The notes beneath the pieces were generated by a model, which was not told the origin of the DNA, did not search any database, and saw only the letters and a program-made list of their open reading frames with translations. From Adiantum capillus-veneris (taxonomy: Eukaryota; Streptophyta; Polypodiopsida; Polypodiales; Pteridaceae): a DNA stretch of 64,000 nucleotides. Position 1 is the stretch's first letter; each line of letters opens with the position of its first letter. Below, piece after piece: positions 22,353-33,239 of the stretch. The DNA lies in NCBI GenBank assembly GCA_014529385.2, contig CM043971.1:88677340-88741339 (forward strand). The letters run 5' to 3'. The translations under genes were made by a program, and so were the position numbers.

Positions 22353-24185
22353 TTACAATGGTACTTGGCCAAAACCCATCATTTCTCTATGATCATGAAA
22401 CTCTTTGCTCACCTTTGGTAGAGGATGTTCTCTGAGGTTGTCACGATTTCTTTCATGGTTTACACAAACTGTGAGGAATTGGACAGCTCGTTTACCATCT
22501 TTGCTACGTATTCTAGCATATGCTGAACCATCGTCCATAACCTTTGTTTCCATTCGAACTCCCACAATGTAGGGTTGTCCAAGGATGAGATGATATGAAG
22601 ATGTATCCTGTACAAAGAAGTTTTGGTCAATCTTTACATCACCGATTGTCACCTTCACACCTGGACATGCTGCATACAATTCACCGGATGAATTGTTTGC
22701 CACTTTTACCATCCAACCATGATCTGTGTCCATTGGCCATTTGCACTTGTTGTAGAGACTCTTTGACATTATGTTTATTTCTGAACCATGGTCAATCAAG
22801 GCAACAAATGGCTCTTCAAGATCACCTACCTTGACCAAAGTTTCTGTAGTAGCCCTTGCCCAATGACTTCGTGAATAGTAACTCCTAGGAATATCTTCAA
22901 CTTCTTCATCATCATTTGAAAAATGCACTTGCTTCACTCTCCCACTAGATTGGTAGCATCCTACCACAGCTCCATCATTCTCCTTATTTTGCAGTTGCAT
23001 CCCTTGTGTCTTTGAGGTTTCCCCTTCAACCTGTGGACGAGAAACTTCAGCAAGGGTTTGCCTCTTTCTCTTGATGATGTCAATGATCTCCTCATGGAAT
23101 TCACGCTTTGTAGTGCCAAGAACTTCTCCCAGAGTAAACTCAATCTTGCTATTCAAGATCCTTTCCTCCAAGACTTTCTTTAAATCTGTAGCAACCTCAA
23201 TATCAGATTGTAGTTTATAAGTTGGGCCTTTTGTCTTACCTTTCGTTGGCTCTTTCTTCTTTCCTGTTGTAGACTTCTCCATGAGTACTTCAGGTGGAGA
23301 TGCTCCTTGTGTTGAGGGTGTTTGAGAAGGCATTGAGCCGCTTCTTCCTCCACTTCTAGAAGCTCTTTTTGATGGTCCTTCATCAGCATTCTCACGTATG
23401 CGCTTCTCTTCTACAATTGCCTCATTTTGTTGGCATTTTGTAATGTAGGCATTCACTGACAATGAGTCCACTGGATCATTCCATCCTGTTTCTAGACGTA
23501 TGCAATCACCTGCTTCATGTAGAATCTCTTTTGTAAGCTTTCCCTTTTTAGCTAATTGCATGACATTTGGCCAAATTTGACCATGATGGTCACTCACTTC
23601 TTCATCACAAAAATGTTCAATTTTTACTCCATAAGTAGCTGCCTCAACTGAAGAGGTGGCATGCTTGGTTGCCATATCTTCAACTAAGGTTTGCATTCCC
23701 CCCTTCCCAAAGTTAGTTCTCAAGGGTAGACCTGTCTCTCTTAAGTGGATTTTACCATCCTTAAAAAAGACAACATCTTTTGACAAAGCATCACTAAAAT
23801 CATCACAATCCCTTCTTACATGGTTTGTACTATCACACCAAATACATCTATTAACAAACCCTTCTTTGGGCTGTTGTCTTTGCCTAGGAAGTGGCCCTGA
23901 TGGTTGGCCTTTTTCTTCAAGCTTTGCAAACTTCACCTTCAAGTCACGCATTCCCTTCACAAGCTCATCTAGCATGGACTCATCAAACTTAGGAGCGATA
24001 AAAGTAGGCTTTACCATTTTGTCAGAAGTTGAGGTGGAAGGACTTGTAGTGTTTACTACCATCTTGTCCCTTCTTCTTTGTCGTTTGGCAAGCAGTGAGA
24101 CAGCACCTTCAACCTCATTCCAGTCGGTCTTTAGTCCTTGCTCAGCATCTTTATCTTCAAGAAGAAGCTCCAAATTTTCTTGCAC
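22353..24185 (-). pseudogene. Gag C-terminus, zinc knuckle and protease (element F)
   Basis: An open frame of 610 aa. A CCHC knuckle (CIWCDSTNHVRRDC, C-x2-C-x4-H-x4-C) lies near residues 112-125 and would bind element RNA. A linker containing YKLQSDIEV and LGEVLG resembles the conserved block before the protease in fungal Gypsy elements (from memory). A retropepsin-like region follows with ALIDHGSEINIMS as active site (D-H-G rather than D-S/T-G) and LILGQPYI as the flap-distal motif near residues 480-560. The start shown is only the open-frame edge; the true protein continues from gag through a one-base frame change near 24185. Confidence 0.85.
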
Positions 24186-24727
24186 TCTTTATCCGCAGCT
24201 TGTAAGAAAAGATCTGTCTTCTCTGCATCTAGTGTGACCCTTTCTGTCCTAGTGAGTTGTGCATAGCGCCGCTCAAATTCCCTAAGTAGCTCTGTTATTG
24301 ATAGTCCTTGCTTTGGCTTGACTACCCATTCTTAGAATGTCCTTTTGATCACTCTCTCAGAGTCCTCCATGAAATATTCCTCCTTTAAAGCTACTTTGAG
24401 TTCTTCCCAATTTCTCCCATGCCCATCTTTGATTGCCCTAACATGCTCCCTAATTTCTGGAGCAACAACTAGCTCAAAGCTTTGAATCATCTCACCTTCT
24501 GACACGCGATGCAGCTCCATCTCCTTCACATACTCGCGTAAGTACTTGGTTACATCTTTGCCATTGAACTGATCCATTCTGTTGACGACCGCTTGTATGG
24601 CCTTCGTTGCTGAAATCTCCCTTCTTTCAGTAGCATGTTGTTGTTGCATGAACATTGCAAATGCTTGAAACATTTGCATTGTTGCTGGGTCAAAATGCAT
24701 ACCCTGTTGCTCAACATGATCACCCAT
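24184..24727 (-). pseudogene. Gag of Gypsy element F (one stop)
   Basis: It starts at ATG 24727, 30 bases after the primer site. The first 131 codons are open (HFDPATMQMFQAF, FNGKDVTKYLREY, NWEELKVALKEEYF). A TAA at 24332-24334 interrupts it, after which the same frame continues (EWVVKPKQGLSITELLREFE) to near 24185, where the frame shifts into the knuckle-protease ORF. It corresponds to the capsid part of Gag, which packages element RNA. Confidence 0.85.
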
Positions 24728-24756
24728 GGTTACCCACAAACTCTCACCCTAGCAGA

Positions 24757-24774
24757 TTCACGCCGGGTTCACCA
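24757..24774 (-). other. Primer binding site of element F
   Basis: TGGTGAACCCGGCGTGAA in element sense, complementary to a sequence ending CCA, six bases inside the 5' LTR. I could not assign the tRNA. Confidence 0.7.
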
Positions 24775-24981
24775 AAAATATGTCGAGAAATTTGCGGTCT
24801 TGCCAGGAAAGCACCGGGCTTATGGCTGTGAGAGTTTGTGAGAGAACTCAACAAAACTTATATGAAGGAGTTAAACCATAGATGCCATGAAGAATAGGGT
24901 TTGGAAAGAAGTGCAATCAAAGAAGACTCACTCTTTCTCTCTTGCACTCACACACACAAAGAAAGAACGCAAAAGAGAATG

Positions 24982-25194
24982 TCAAAACAATACGAAGATG
25001 AAAACATCAAGGCTATGGTCATATCGTATCATGGGTAATATGAAAGGGTTAATGGATGAGTTAATGGCATTCAATCTTGGCTGACCAAATAGGCTATGAA
25101 TTGTTCTTTGGAATTGTAGTTTTGTGCTTACCATAATATATATATTTTGTCTAGTGATTGGGATTAATTGTGTGTACAAATCCTCTTGGTTCAT
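24982..25194 (-). CDS. Small leader protein, second paralogue (5' LTR of F)
   Basis: A 70-aa ORF in the transcribed part of the 5' LTR. Its ATG (25192-25194) shares bases with the TGA of the preceding ORF (ATGA), an arrangement compatible with termination-reinitiation. It would lie upstream of gag on the genomic RNA. The C-terminal 56 residues match the first paralogue and the H protein without gaps (about 24 of 56 identical to H). No function is known. It contains a GTAAGC that could alternatively be a splice donor, so the ATGA reading is not certain. Confidence 0.6.
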   Translation of the reverse strand: MNQEDLYTQLIPITRQNIYIMVSTKLQFQRTIHSLFGQPRLNAINSSINPFILPMIRYDHSLDVFIFVLF

Positions 25195-25409
25195 AGCAAG
25201 ATAACTACGCTTACATCAAAAGAAAAATTATAGTCTATGAGAGGTAGTATGATGGGATCCGGTGATAGAAGTATTTCATTGAGCCTTTCAGGGCCGAAGA
25301 GAAACACTATACGTTGTTGAAAGTGTATTTTACGGCTAATCCATACGTTAATTCTAATAGACCGTACAGAGTGAAAGCGATAGAAATGATCATCATGTGG
25401 GTTATTCAT
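25191..25409 (-). CDS. Small leader protein, first paralogue (5' LTR of F)
   Basis: A 72-aa ORF about 540 bases downstream of the LTR TATA box, before the primer site and gag. The protein is identical to the 3' LTR copy. A conserved core from about residue 17 to the end contains QQRIVFLFG, EIL, PIILP and DY. I do not recognise the family. The homologous ORF upstream of gag in element H and the in-phase paralogue next to it argue for a real protein rather than a chance ORF. Confidence 0.65.
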   Translation of the reverse strand: MNNPHDDHFYRFHSVRSIRINVWISRKIHFQQRIVFLFGPERLNEILLSPDPIILPLIDYNFSFDVSVVILL

Positions 25410-25948
25410 CTAGGATAGTATGTGAGAAATGTAGATATGAGAGAAGTGAAGAGATGAGAAGTTTCCCTCCCAAGCCCTATTCTTGCCCGTAAGCAATAAG
25501 GATACTGCGGGGAGAGATGTACCTGTAGCAAAGAGAACCTAGAGAGGATGAATTACTAAGAATGAGAGAGATAGGTTTGGTTAAGGAGATGAGATTAGAT
25601 ACATATATATATGTTGGATTAGAGATGAAAATGAAAACAACAAGAAATCAAGAAAACATCAATGTAGAACACATCTTACTTGAAACCCTTCGGCACCATT
25701 ATTGATGGGAGAGAGAAGAAGAGGGGAGAATTCAACGTTGATTGATACGCCAAGTACAACACCTTCTTTGATTAGAGTTGATCCTCCAAGGATGGCGTAC
25801 AAGAATGGCTAGTTTTCCTCTAGGAGAAAGTGTAGGCTTGGGCTTATGTTAATGGGGCTAAGTACAATTAGGCATTACTACTCACTCCCTCAAGAATTCC
25901 TCTCATCCATGGCTTGAATGCTTGAGTTCCTTCCAAGGAAGAAGAGGT

Positions 25949-25959
25949 CCCCTTTTATA
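25949..25959 (-). promoter_or_regulatory. TATA box in 5' LTR of F
   Basis: TATAAAAGGGG on the minus strand. It would drive the genomic transcript that carries the two small ORFs and then gag-pol. Confidence 0.78.
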
Positions 25960-26760
25960 GGTGAAGGGAACCCACAAGGGTTTACACAAGAAGAGAGGAG
26001 CCAGTGTGAACAGGAATTGGAAAAGTTGGAAATGAGCTGTCCCTGCATGATGTGGGCAGACTGGGGTCCAGTATTTTGATCATATCTCCTCAACCGTAGC
26101 TCCAAATAAAAAAATAAAAATATGGGCAGAAACTTCAGCTCATTAGCTACGATTTTCATTTTAAAATCATTCTCCAATTCGGATTGGAACCTTGTGTAAA
26201 AAATTCATCAAAATAGGGTCCATTTATGGCAGCAAAAGTCTTCATGTGGTCTCCTTAGCCTTGACTTTCATTTAATTCCCAAGGACACCTCATGCCATAT
26301 GAAAGCATGACATTTCTCCTTGACAAAGTTTTGTAACCATGCTTGCAATAATGCATTAAAATAAGTGTATCTTTGAAATCATGCCACCTAGTGTCCCACT
26401 AGGATTTGATTCTCTCCTAGTAGCTATTTAAAAAGAAATATAAGAAAAGTATAAAAAATACATAGAATATATATATATATTGGAGTTTACCCTAGATATA
26501 GGATCTAGCTAGGGTGTGAGAATCAATGCTTTTTGCCCCAAGTTAAAGAGGCGGAGCTATTGACACTTTTCCCATAGTATTTTTTGATGGTAAAGTAAGA
26601 ATACATTACCCTTGAGATAAATAATAAGATGAGATAGAAAGCTTATTTTTATACTTACATATGCATATGTACATTATAGAAAATATAATTATGTATCTAA
26701 AAAGTTACAAGATAACTCTTGTAGCATGTGTTCCCACTATGTACATGTCACAGCACGACA

Positions 26761-27420
26761 ACGGTCTCAGACCCAAGACCTCACACACCTTTGAAGATGG
26801 TGAGAGCTAGCAGGGTATGAGAGTAGATTGAGAGGAAGGAGTAGTCTTACGAGAAAGATGTACATCTCCTCACATAATCACTCATATTAGCATAGATTAG
26901 CTTAGTAATTAGCATGGTAGAGGAGATGAGCATGCATTGAAGCTTGTCTCTTGGTTGGATTTGCATCACAAAGCCAAGAGTTATTGGTGTAGGCCTCCCT
27001 TCTCACAAGCTTCGAGTAGGTGGTAAGCTTTCCATTAAAGCTTGACAAGGAGAGAGAGTTTTCTTACTCCACACATGGACTAGTGTGAGTGTGTATGCAA
27101 TAATGCCTTGAGAAAATCAGCCCCCTCTCTGTCTTGGTCGACCCCTCTTTGTATTTTCTCATCCTGATAACCCATTGGTCCATGCCAGGCTTAGCCAATG
27201 AAATTTAAGCAGCATAAGTGATAGCCTTCTGACATGTGTGCCCCTTTCCCCTTTTGTGATAGCTTTAGGTAATTAATTAATGCAACTAAACTCTCATTGG
27301 ACCCTTTGTCTCCTTGCCAATAGGAATCAGGCAAGCCATTGGGTTGTTGAATGCTCATTGAACGCCTTCGGAGACTGTCCAATAGTCTTCTAGAGAATGT
27401 CCCTCATTCCCTTTGTACAA

Positions 27421-27484
<64 letters not shown>

Positions 27485-28206
27485 CTTTCTCATTTCCTAC
27501 TTCTAGGGCTTGCCCTCTCCTATGTAGGGATGCATGAAGACCTTTTGAGCACACACAAAGCATTCCTAGGCTTTTGACCTTTGGACACAACCTTTGAATT
27601 TTGGAACCTTAGCATTTTGGAAGTCTTAATATGGGCTGAAGCTTAGGGGGTCTTTTAAGCCCATTGTTGAACCTTGCTCTTTTGCAGATGGCCCCCCCTT
27701 TTGATCCCTATTTTCCCTCCTTTGGATCCCTACTGTGGCGCCGGTCTACCAGCTTAACCAATATTCTAGATTTTTCTCCCTTGGCACTTCCCCATATTAA
27801 ATGATCAGTTTAACATGAGAAAATCATTTAGGAGAATTAGATATTAGTGATTATGACATTACCTCTCTCTTGAAATCATAGTCTTCCTCGACTATGGGGT
27901 AGAGAAGATAAAGCATATGGTAGTCCTTTTTCTAGCGGGTAGAGGATCCCTATGTTACCCTACAACATCATTCCAGAATGGATGACTAGTCCATTTGGTG
28001 CTTGAGAGCCTAAGTTGTCGCAAGCATGTCTGCACATTAGTCCTATCAATCTTCCATAGTAGTGTGACAAGGTCTACTTGGTGTTTGGGAGACGTCGTCT
28101 CCGCAAACTTGATCTAAGCATGCATACTACTTCATTTTTGTGTATAATAAAGAAAAAGAGAGTCTTATAAGACAAAAACTTTGTTCATTTTAAACATTTG
28201 TAAATT
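26761..28206. other. Flank between F and chromovirus fragment G, with (GT)n
   Basis: No coding match. It is probably 3' non-coding or LTR sequence of element G, which ends its coding part at 28207 on the minus strand, but no second LTR was found to confirm this. A (GT)n microsatellite lies at about 27428-27482. Confidence 0.5.
27428..27482. repeat. (GT)n microsatellite
   Basis: An uninterrupted GT dinucleotide repeat of about 27 units. Confidence 0.97.
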
Positions 28207-29696
28207 TTCTTACTCTAGGGAAGCATTGTAAGCATTGACAAGGTTTAGGTTATCCTTTAATTGTATGCCTAGCATCCATCTAGCATCTTCAAAAGGATAA
28301 TTCGTAAACTTAAAAAGATATTGTGGGATAGTCTTACCGCCTCTTAGTACCTTGTCTTCATGTCGGAGAATGGACTCGGGCTGCAGCACCTCTTCTTGGT
28401 CCTCGATCTCCGGTGGGTCTTCAATAGTTGGTTCTTGAGGTGGCTCTCCTTTGTAAGGCTTTAGTAGGCTCACATGGAAAGCATTGTGTATGAGCCAGTG
28501 GCTGGGAAACTTGAGTTGATAGGCCATCTCATTGATTGGCCTAAGAATCTGGAAGGGACCATATTACCTTTTTGATAACTTAGCATGGTACTTTTGGTCT
28601 CCCGTAGGATTCTTGCCCATCATGTGCCTTAATCGAGCCTTGGGAAACTTGAGTAAGACCCAATCATTTTGTTTAAAGGCTTGGGCTCTTCTCTGCTTAT
28701 TAGCAGAAGCCTTTTGCCTTTGTTGTGAGATAGATATAGCATCTTTAATCTTTTGGAAAGATTCTTGTAGGTCTCGTCTATACTCATCTGCAGCGAAGAT
28801 CTTCCCGTGTAATTTGAGTAGCAGGGGACTTTTTGATCTTCACTCAATTACCTCAAAAGGTGCTTTTGCCGTGGAAGTATGTATAGTGTTATTGTAGACA
28901 TACTCCACTAAGGGTAAGTACTTCTCCCATTGGGACCTTTGATCTACTTCCGTCACATAGGCTTTTAGTAGATCAAGAATTGTTAGGTTAGCTATTTCAC
29001 TTTGGCCATCCGTTTGTGGGTGATAGGCCAAAGAGAAGTTTAGCCTTGTCCCTAAATTCTCAAAGAGACCCTTCCAAAAAATAAGGGTCACTCTAGGATC
29101 TCTATCCGACACTATGGACATTGGCAAGCCATGATACGTGAAGATTTGTGAAATGAAGAGGGTTGCCATTTGATGGGCTTTGATAGTCTTTTTGACAGGT
29201 ATAAAATGAGCTTGTTTCCTGAACCTGTCTACTATCGTTCATATTCTCGTATTCCCGTGGATAGACTTAGGCAATCCAAACATAAAATCCATGGATATGC
29301 TCTCCCATGGTGAATTAGGGATTGGCAAAGGTTGAAGCAATCCAGGTTGCTTCCCTCTATCAAACTTTGTCTTTTGGCATACCACACATTTAAAAACATA
29401 CTCTTGTATGTTTCTTTCATGGTAGGCCAATAGAAATATGTTTCAATCCCCTTTAGAGTAGACTGAATCCCTCTATGCCCTGTGTAAGGAAGAGCATGAG
29501 ATTCATACATTACTTTCTCACGTAGTGAGTTAGTAACGCATAGTCTATGGCCATAGAGAAGATAACCATCTTGTAAAGTAAATGGTTCCTCTTTCTTCCC
29601 TAATGCAAGGGCTGAAATCACATCTCTAAAATCGGGATCAATAGCATACTCATCTATCATAGAAGATACATCATTGTCGGTTGCTATGGAAACCAC
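28207..29696 (-). pseudogene. Chromovirus integrase with chromodomain (element G, truncated)
   Basis: The 3' end of a chromodomain-bearing Gypsy pol gene. The zinc-binding region at about 29400-29560 (HALPYTGHRGIQST, then C-x2-C damaged to VWYAK) is followed by the catalytic core. PWILCLDCL- or SMDFMFGLP-type sequence is split by a frameshift near 29300. SDRDPRVT carries the second aspartate and YHPQTDGQSEIAN the glutamate (28840-29169). The C-terminal part includes HNAFHVSLLKPYKG and a chromodomain at about 28215-28380 (ILRHEDKVLRGG, YPFEDARW). Chromodomains direct integration to marked chromatin. At 29697 the sequence is cut off by the LTR of element H, and no matching remainder appears after H. 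Confidence 0.87.
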
Positions 29697-29838
29697 TGAC
29701 GGGAGCAAAGCGAACCCCGAGCCCCGATGGACTCTAAAACGCCGGGGATCGAATGGCGCGCCTCGAGCCTACCGCGGTAAAGCGAACAGGGGGCACCACC
29801 TAGCTTTGAGCGGCTAGGACGCAAACCACGACGATATG

Positions 29839-29878
<40 letters not shown>

Positions 29879-30972
29879 TTTGCAAATGATGAAAACCCTC
29901 GAGGATGTGAGGGAGAATTATTTCTGCAGTATTTACAAATGGCACTCCATGGTGGTAGAGAGGTAGGGAGAGGAGGTGGTGCAACCTACTTGGTGCGTTC
30001 TCTAAGACGACTCAATGATTGTGAAACTTGCTACCAAGAGCATGTATGCGTGTGTGCATCGACCATTGGAGTTGAGAGATGGATGTGGTTCCCTTCGCAT
30101 GGTGCTATTCCCAAGGCAAACCCAACACACAAGCCCCCTCCCCGTGATGGTGATAGTGTCAATTCTTTCCACTACACTCTACCAAATGCTGCCTCCTCAT
30201 GAACTGCCCCCCCCCCCCCCCCTCGATGGTGACCTCTCAATGCCAATTTATAGGTGTTGGCTGCTTGGATTATGGTAATCCTAGTGTGATTAGGGTAAGC
30301 TTCATCGGGGAGACAAAGCAAGTGGTGGGCCCGGTGCGGTTGACCCTTGCTTTGTTTTGGGAGGTTATTAAAAGATGAGAATCTCTAGGTGGGCCTTTGT
30401 GACCATCACCTAGAGAGAGGAAATTTACAAAGTGGGATTTTTACAACGTCTTGGTGAAAACTAAAGAAATGATGATAATACCCTATAATTTACGGAAGAT
30501 GGCGTCGTGGTTGCCGACAACTGGTGTGTTGCAGGTGCGTCGGTGTAGAGCGTACTTCTTTTCGGGGTCGGCTGGGGCATGCCTTCGACACATTTGCCTT
30601 TTTTGTTGTTGGCGGCGCATGATTTGGGTTCCTTCCTTCTTTTGTTGATGACGTAGTCGTAGACCTTTGTTTTTTTTTTTTTTTGTGGTGCGGGGCGTAT
30701 ATGTGTGTGTGTGTGTGTACGCGTTGGTGCATGAGGGCGGATGTGTGTGTATATATGTACATGTGTGCGTATTGGCGTGCGGTGGGAATGGATTATATGC
30801 AATATATATATACATATATATATTTCTATATTTCTATATTTCTATATTTTTTTTTCGATTTCGGGCAGTGCAGACGACGCAGGAAAATGGGGGGGGGGGG
30901 GGGGGGGTGAGGATGGTGAATACAAAAGGTGTGTGTGTGTGGTATGCGCGCGTGAGAATATGTGTGTGTGTG

Positions 30973-31007
<35 letters not shown>

Positions 31008-31293
31008 GCAGGTGCGTGCGGTTGCGGCAGTGGCGGGTGCGCAGTTGGCGGTGCTGTGGAGCCGGACAGGGCGCGGATGAGACAGGGCGCAAGAGCGGGT
31101 GAGAGTGGGGGAGAGGGGGGGGAGATGGTGAAGGGGGGGGGGATGAGGATAGGGTTGGGGTGTTGCAGAACCGTGTGCAGCAGGAGGGGAGGAGCGCAAG
31201 GCCCGGGGGGCGGGGTAGTGGATAGCGGGTGCGACAAGGAGGGAAGAGAGGGGGGGGGGGTCTTAGTCAATGAGAGGAGGAGAGAGAGAGTAG

Positions 31294-31328
<35 letters not shown>

Positions 31329-31556
31329 CCCACCAAGGGAAGGAAGGGAGAGAGAGTGAGGGGGTTGGGAGGAGATAGGGTAGAGAGAGAGGATATGATG
31401 GGCTAGAGGGGAGAGAGATTGAGGGAGGGTGAGGTGATGGTTGCCCTAAGGCCCGCAGTGGTTATTTCCAAGAGAGAGAGGGGGGGGGGGGGGGGGGGGG
31501 GGGTGAGGACGAGCGGAGGTGGGGGTACGGCCCGCCGTGGTTGGAGGGTGGAGGGA

Positions 31557-31643
<87 letters not shown>

Positions 31644-31847
31644 TTGGGAGAGAAAGGGAGGATACTATCATTGGCGGCCCGCCGGGCTGAAGTGTGGCAG
31701 AGATACCAACGGTGCCTACTGGTCGGATGATGCAGCACGTGTAGGAGAGGGAATATAGGCGGGGCCGGGCAGTGAGAGAGGGAGATCATCTTGTGGTGAT
31801 ATTGGAGGGGTGTGGCCAACTTGGCGGTGCCCCACTGGTAGTTAACT
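29697..31847 (-). repeat. 3' LTR of element H, microsatellite-rich
   Basis: Homologous to 38481-40584. It contains an (AC)n tract at 29839-29876, G-runs at 30889-30907 (19), 31297-31326 (30) and 31480-31503 (24), and a (GA)n tract at about 31561-31639. Compared with the other LTR it has about 70 extra bases near 30370-30440 that include a hairpin (30383-30391 with 30407-30415). Confidence 0.88.
31561..31639. repeat. (GA)n microsatellite in LTR of H
   Basis: Almost pure GA dinucleotides with one interruption. ORFs across it are artefacts. Confidence 0.95.
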
Positions 31848-32104
31848 TTGGGAAAGGGGTATGGTAAGTGGCAAGGGCCTTTTCTTTGTCTTTTTTTTCC
31901 CTCGGTAACATAATCCCTCCCTTCCTTAGGGTGTGGTTCTCACGGGCATGGTTTCGAAAGCCGGCCATCATTAGCCCTCCCATCTGGCTAGAGGCATTCA
32001 TGCTTCTAGCCCTTCCTCTACATCTTTAGTTGTGGAGTTAGAGGGTTCTCCCTCTTCTAGAATGTCTAGCATAAATTCTGGATCAAACCTAAGAAAATAC
32101 ATGT

Positions 32105-33211
32105 TCAGTCTCCATTGACCCTAGTCTTGTGAATTCTTCCATCTACTTCCATCAGCTTATAGTTGCCGTTGTCATAGTGTTTCCTGATGATGAATGGCCC
32201 TTCCCATCTGGGTTGAAATTTCTTGTCCTTCGTGGTGTCAAATCTGCTGTCGTATCTCAGCACTAACATACCCTTTTCCAGTCCCTTTTCTTTAATCCCT
32301 TGATTGAAAGTGAGCCGGTGTCGTTCTGCCTGCGCTGCATAGTGATTGATTGCTTCTTCCCTATCTAGTTGGAGTCTTTCGAGATCCAAGATGTGGTTTT
32401 GGAGATTTACAATCGGACGATGTATCTGGCTAGCCAAAACTCGTAAGCTGGCTATCTGTACCTCAATGGGTAGAATTGCCTCCTTCCCATAAACTAGATG
32501 GAAAGGGGTGAAACCTAGTGATGTTCGGAATGTTGTTCTGTAGGCCCAAAGAGCTGCCATGAGATGTTTATCCCAGTCCTCTGTGTGATTGTTCCCCTGC
32601 TTTGTGATGATTTTGCAGATCATTCCATTTACCTTCTCTACCAGACCATTGCATTGTGGATAGTATGGTGTGGAATGTCGGCGTGTGATGCCTAACTTCT
32701 TCATCAGTTCTCCCACCAAATCACCTCTGAATCCTGGTCCTCTATCTGATATTATCTCAAGAGGAGTGCCAAAACGGCAACAGATATGCTCGAAAATGAA
32801 CTTTTTCACCTCTTGGGCTGTAATGCGGGTGGTGGCCGTTGCTTCTGCCCATCGAGTCATGTAGTCTACACCCACTATGATGTATAGTTTACCTGATTGG
32901 GCCCTTGGTAAAGTACCGATTGCATCTATTCCCCATTTCTCAAAAGGACCATATGAGATGATAGGAGTTTGTGGCTCATAGGTTAACGTGCGATCACTGG
33001 CCACTTGACAAGCCTTGCATGTTTTACACCAATGGTGTACATCCCTGTTCAAATTAGGCCAAAAGTATCCTGCTTGTAGAATCTTCCTACTCGTGATCTC
33101 CAAAGCAAAATGACCGCCGCAGACGCCATCATGGCAACTTGAAATTACCCCTGTGATCTCACTGGAGGTTGGCACCCACCTGAGAATTTGATCCTTTCCC
33201 TTACAATACAA
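32105..33211 (-). pseudogene. Integrase of Gypsy element H
   Basis: An open frame of 368 aa. The zinc-binding domain has H-x-H-like GVCGGHFA and C-x2-C (CKTCKAC) near residues 29-69. The catalytic core has WGIDAIGTLP (first D, about residue 94), IISDRGPGF (second D, about 154) and YYPQCNGLVEKVN (E, about 190). The C-terminal domain (KGMLVLRYDS, KFQPRWEGPF) lacks a chromodomain. The frame continues upstream only through a stop near 33240. The catalytic triad is complete. Confidence 0.9.
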
Positions 33212-33239
33212 GTGGTCGTTTACAAGGCGGTACCTAGTA

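Larger units (their letters stand above)
16764..26760 (-). mobile_element. Gypsy element F, young and nearly complete
   Basis: A 10.0-kb Ty3/Gypsy element on the minus strand. Its two LTRs (2004 and 1980 bp) differ by about ten substitutions, one 26-bp indel and a short AT-repeat length change, roughly 0.5%. Termini are TGTCG...CGACA in element sense. The flanks share acgg (16760-16763 and 26761-26764); a 5-bp duplication acggt is possible if the first T is counted as target. The order is 5' LTR, primer site, gag, knuckle-protease, reverse transcriptase-RNase H, integrase, purine tract, 3' LTR. A few stops and two frame changes break the polyprotein. Its reverse transcriptase is unlike that of H or G. 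Confidence 0.95.
24781..26760 (-). repeat. 5' LTR of element F
   Basis: The 1980-bp partner of 16764-18767. The minus-strand TATA box is at 25949-25959. Two small ORFs lie between the promoter and the primer site. It ends against the shared flank acgg. Confidence 0.95.

Noticed and set aside
25890-26177. 95-aa minus-strand ORF in the F LTRs (also 17873-18160)
   Set aside because: It lies upstream of and across the LTR TATA region (U3) and has no homologue in H. Likely chance, unlike the two small ORFs downstream.
16764-26760. Fungal contamination as source of element F
   Set aside because: F is embedded between plant-type elements with a shared flank base run, and its leader ORF family recurs in plant Tat-like element H.
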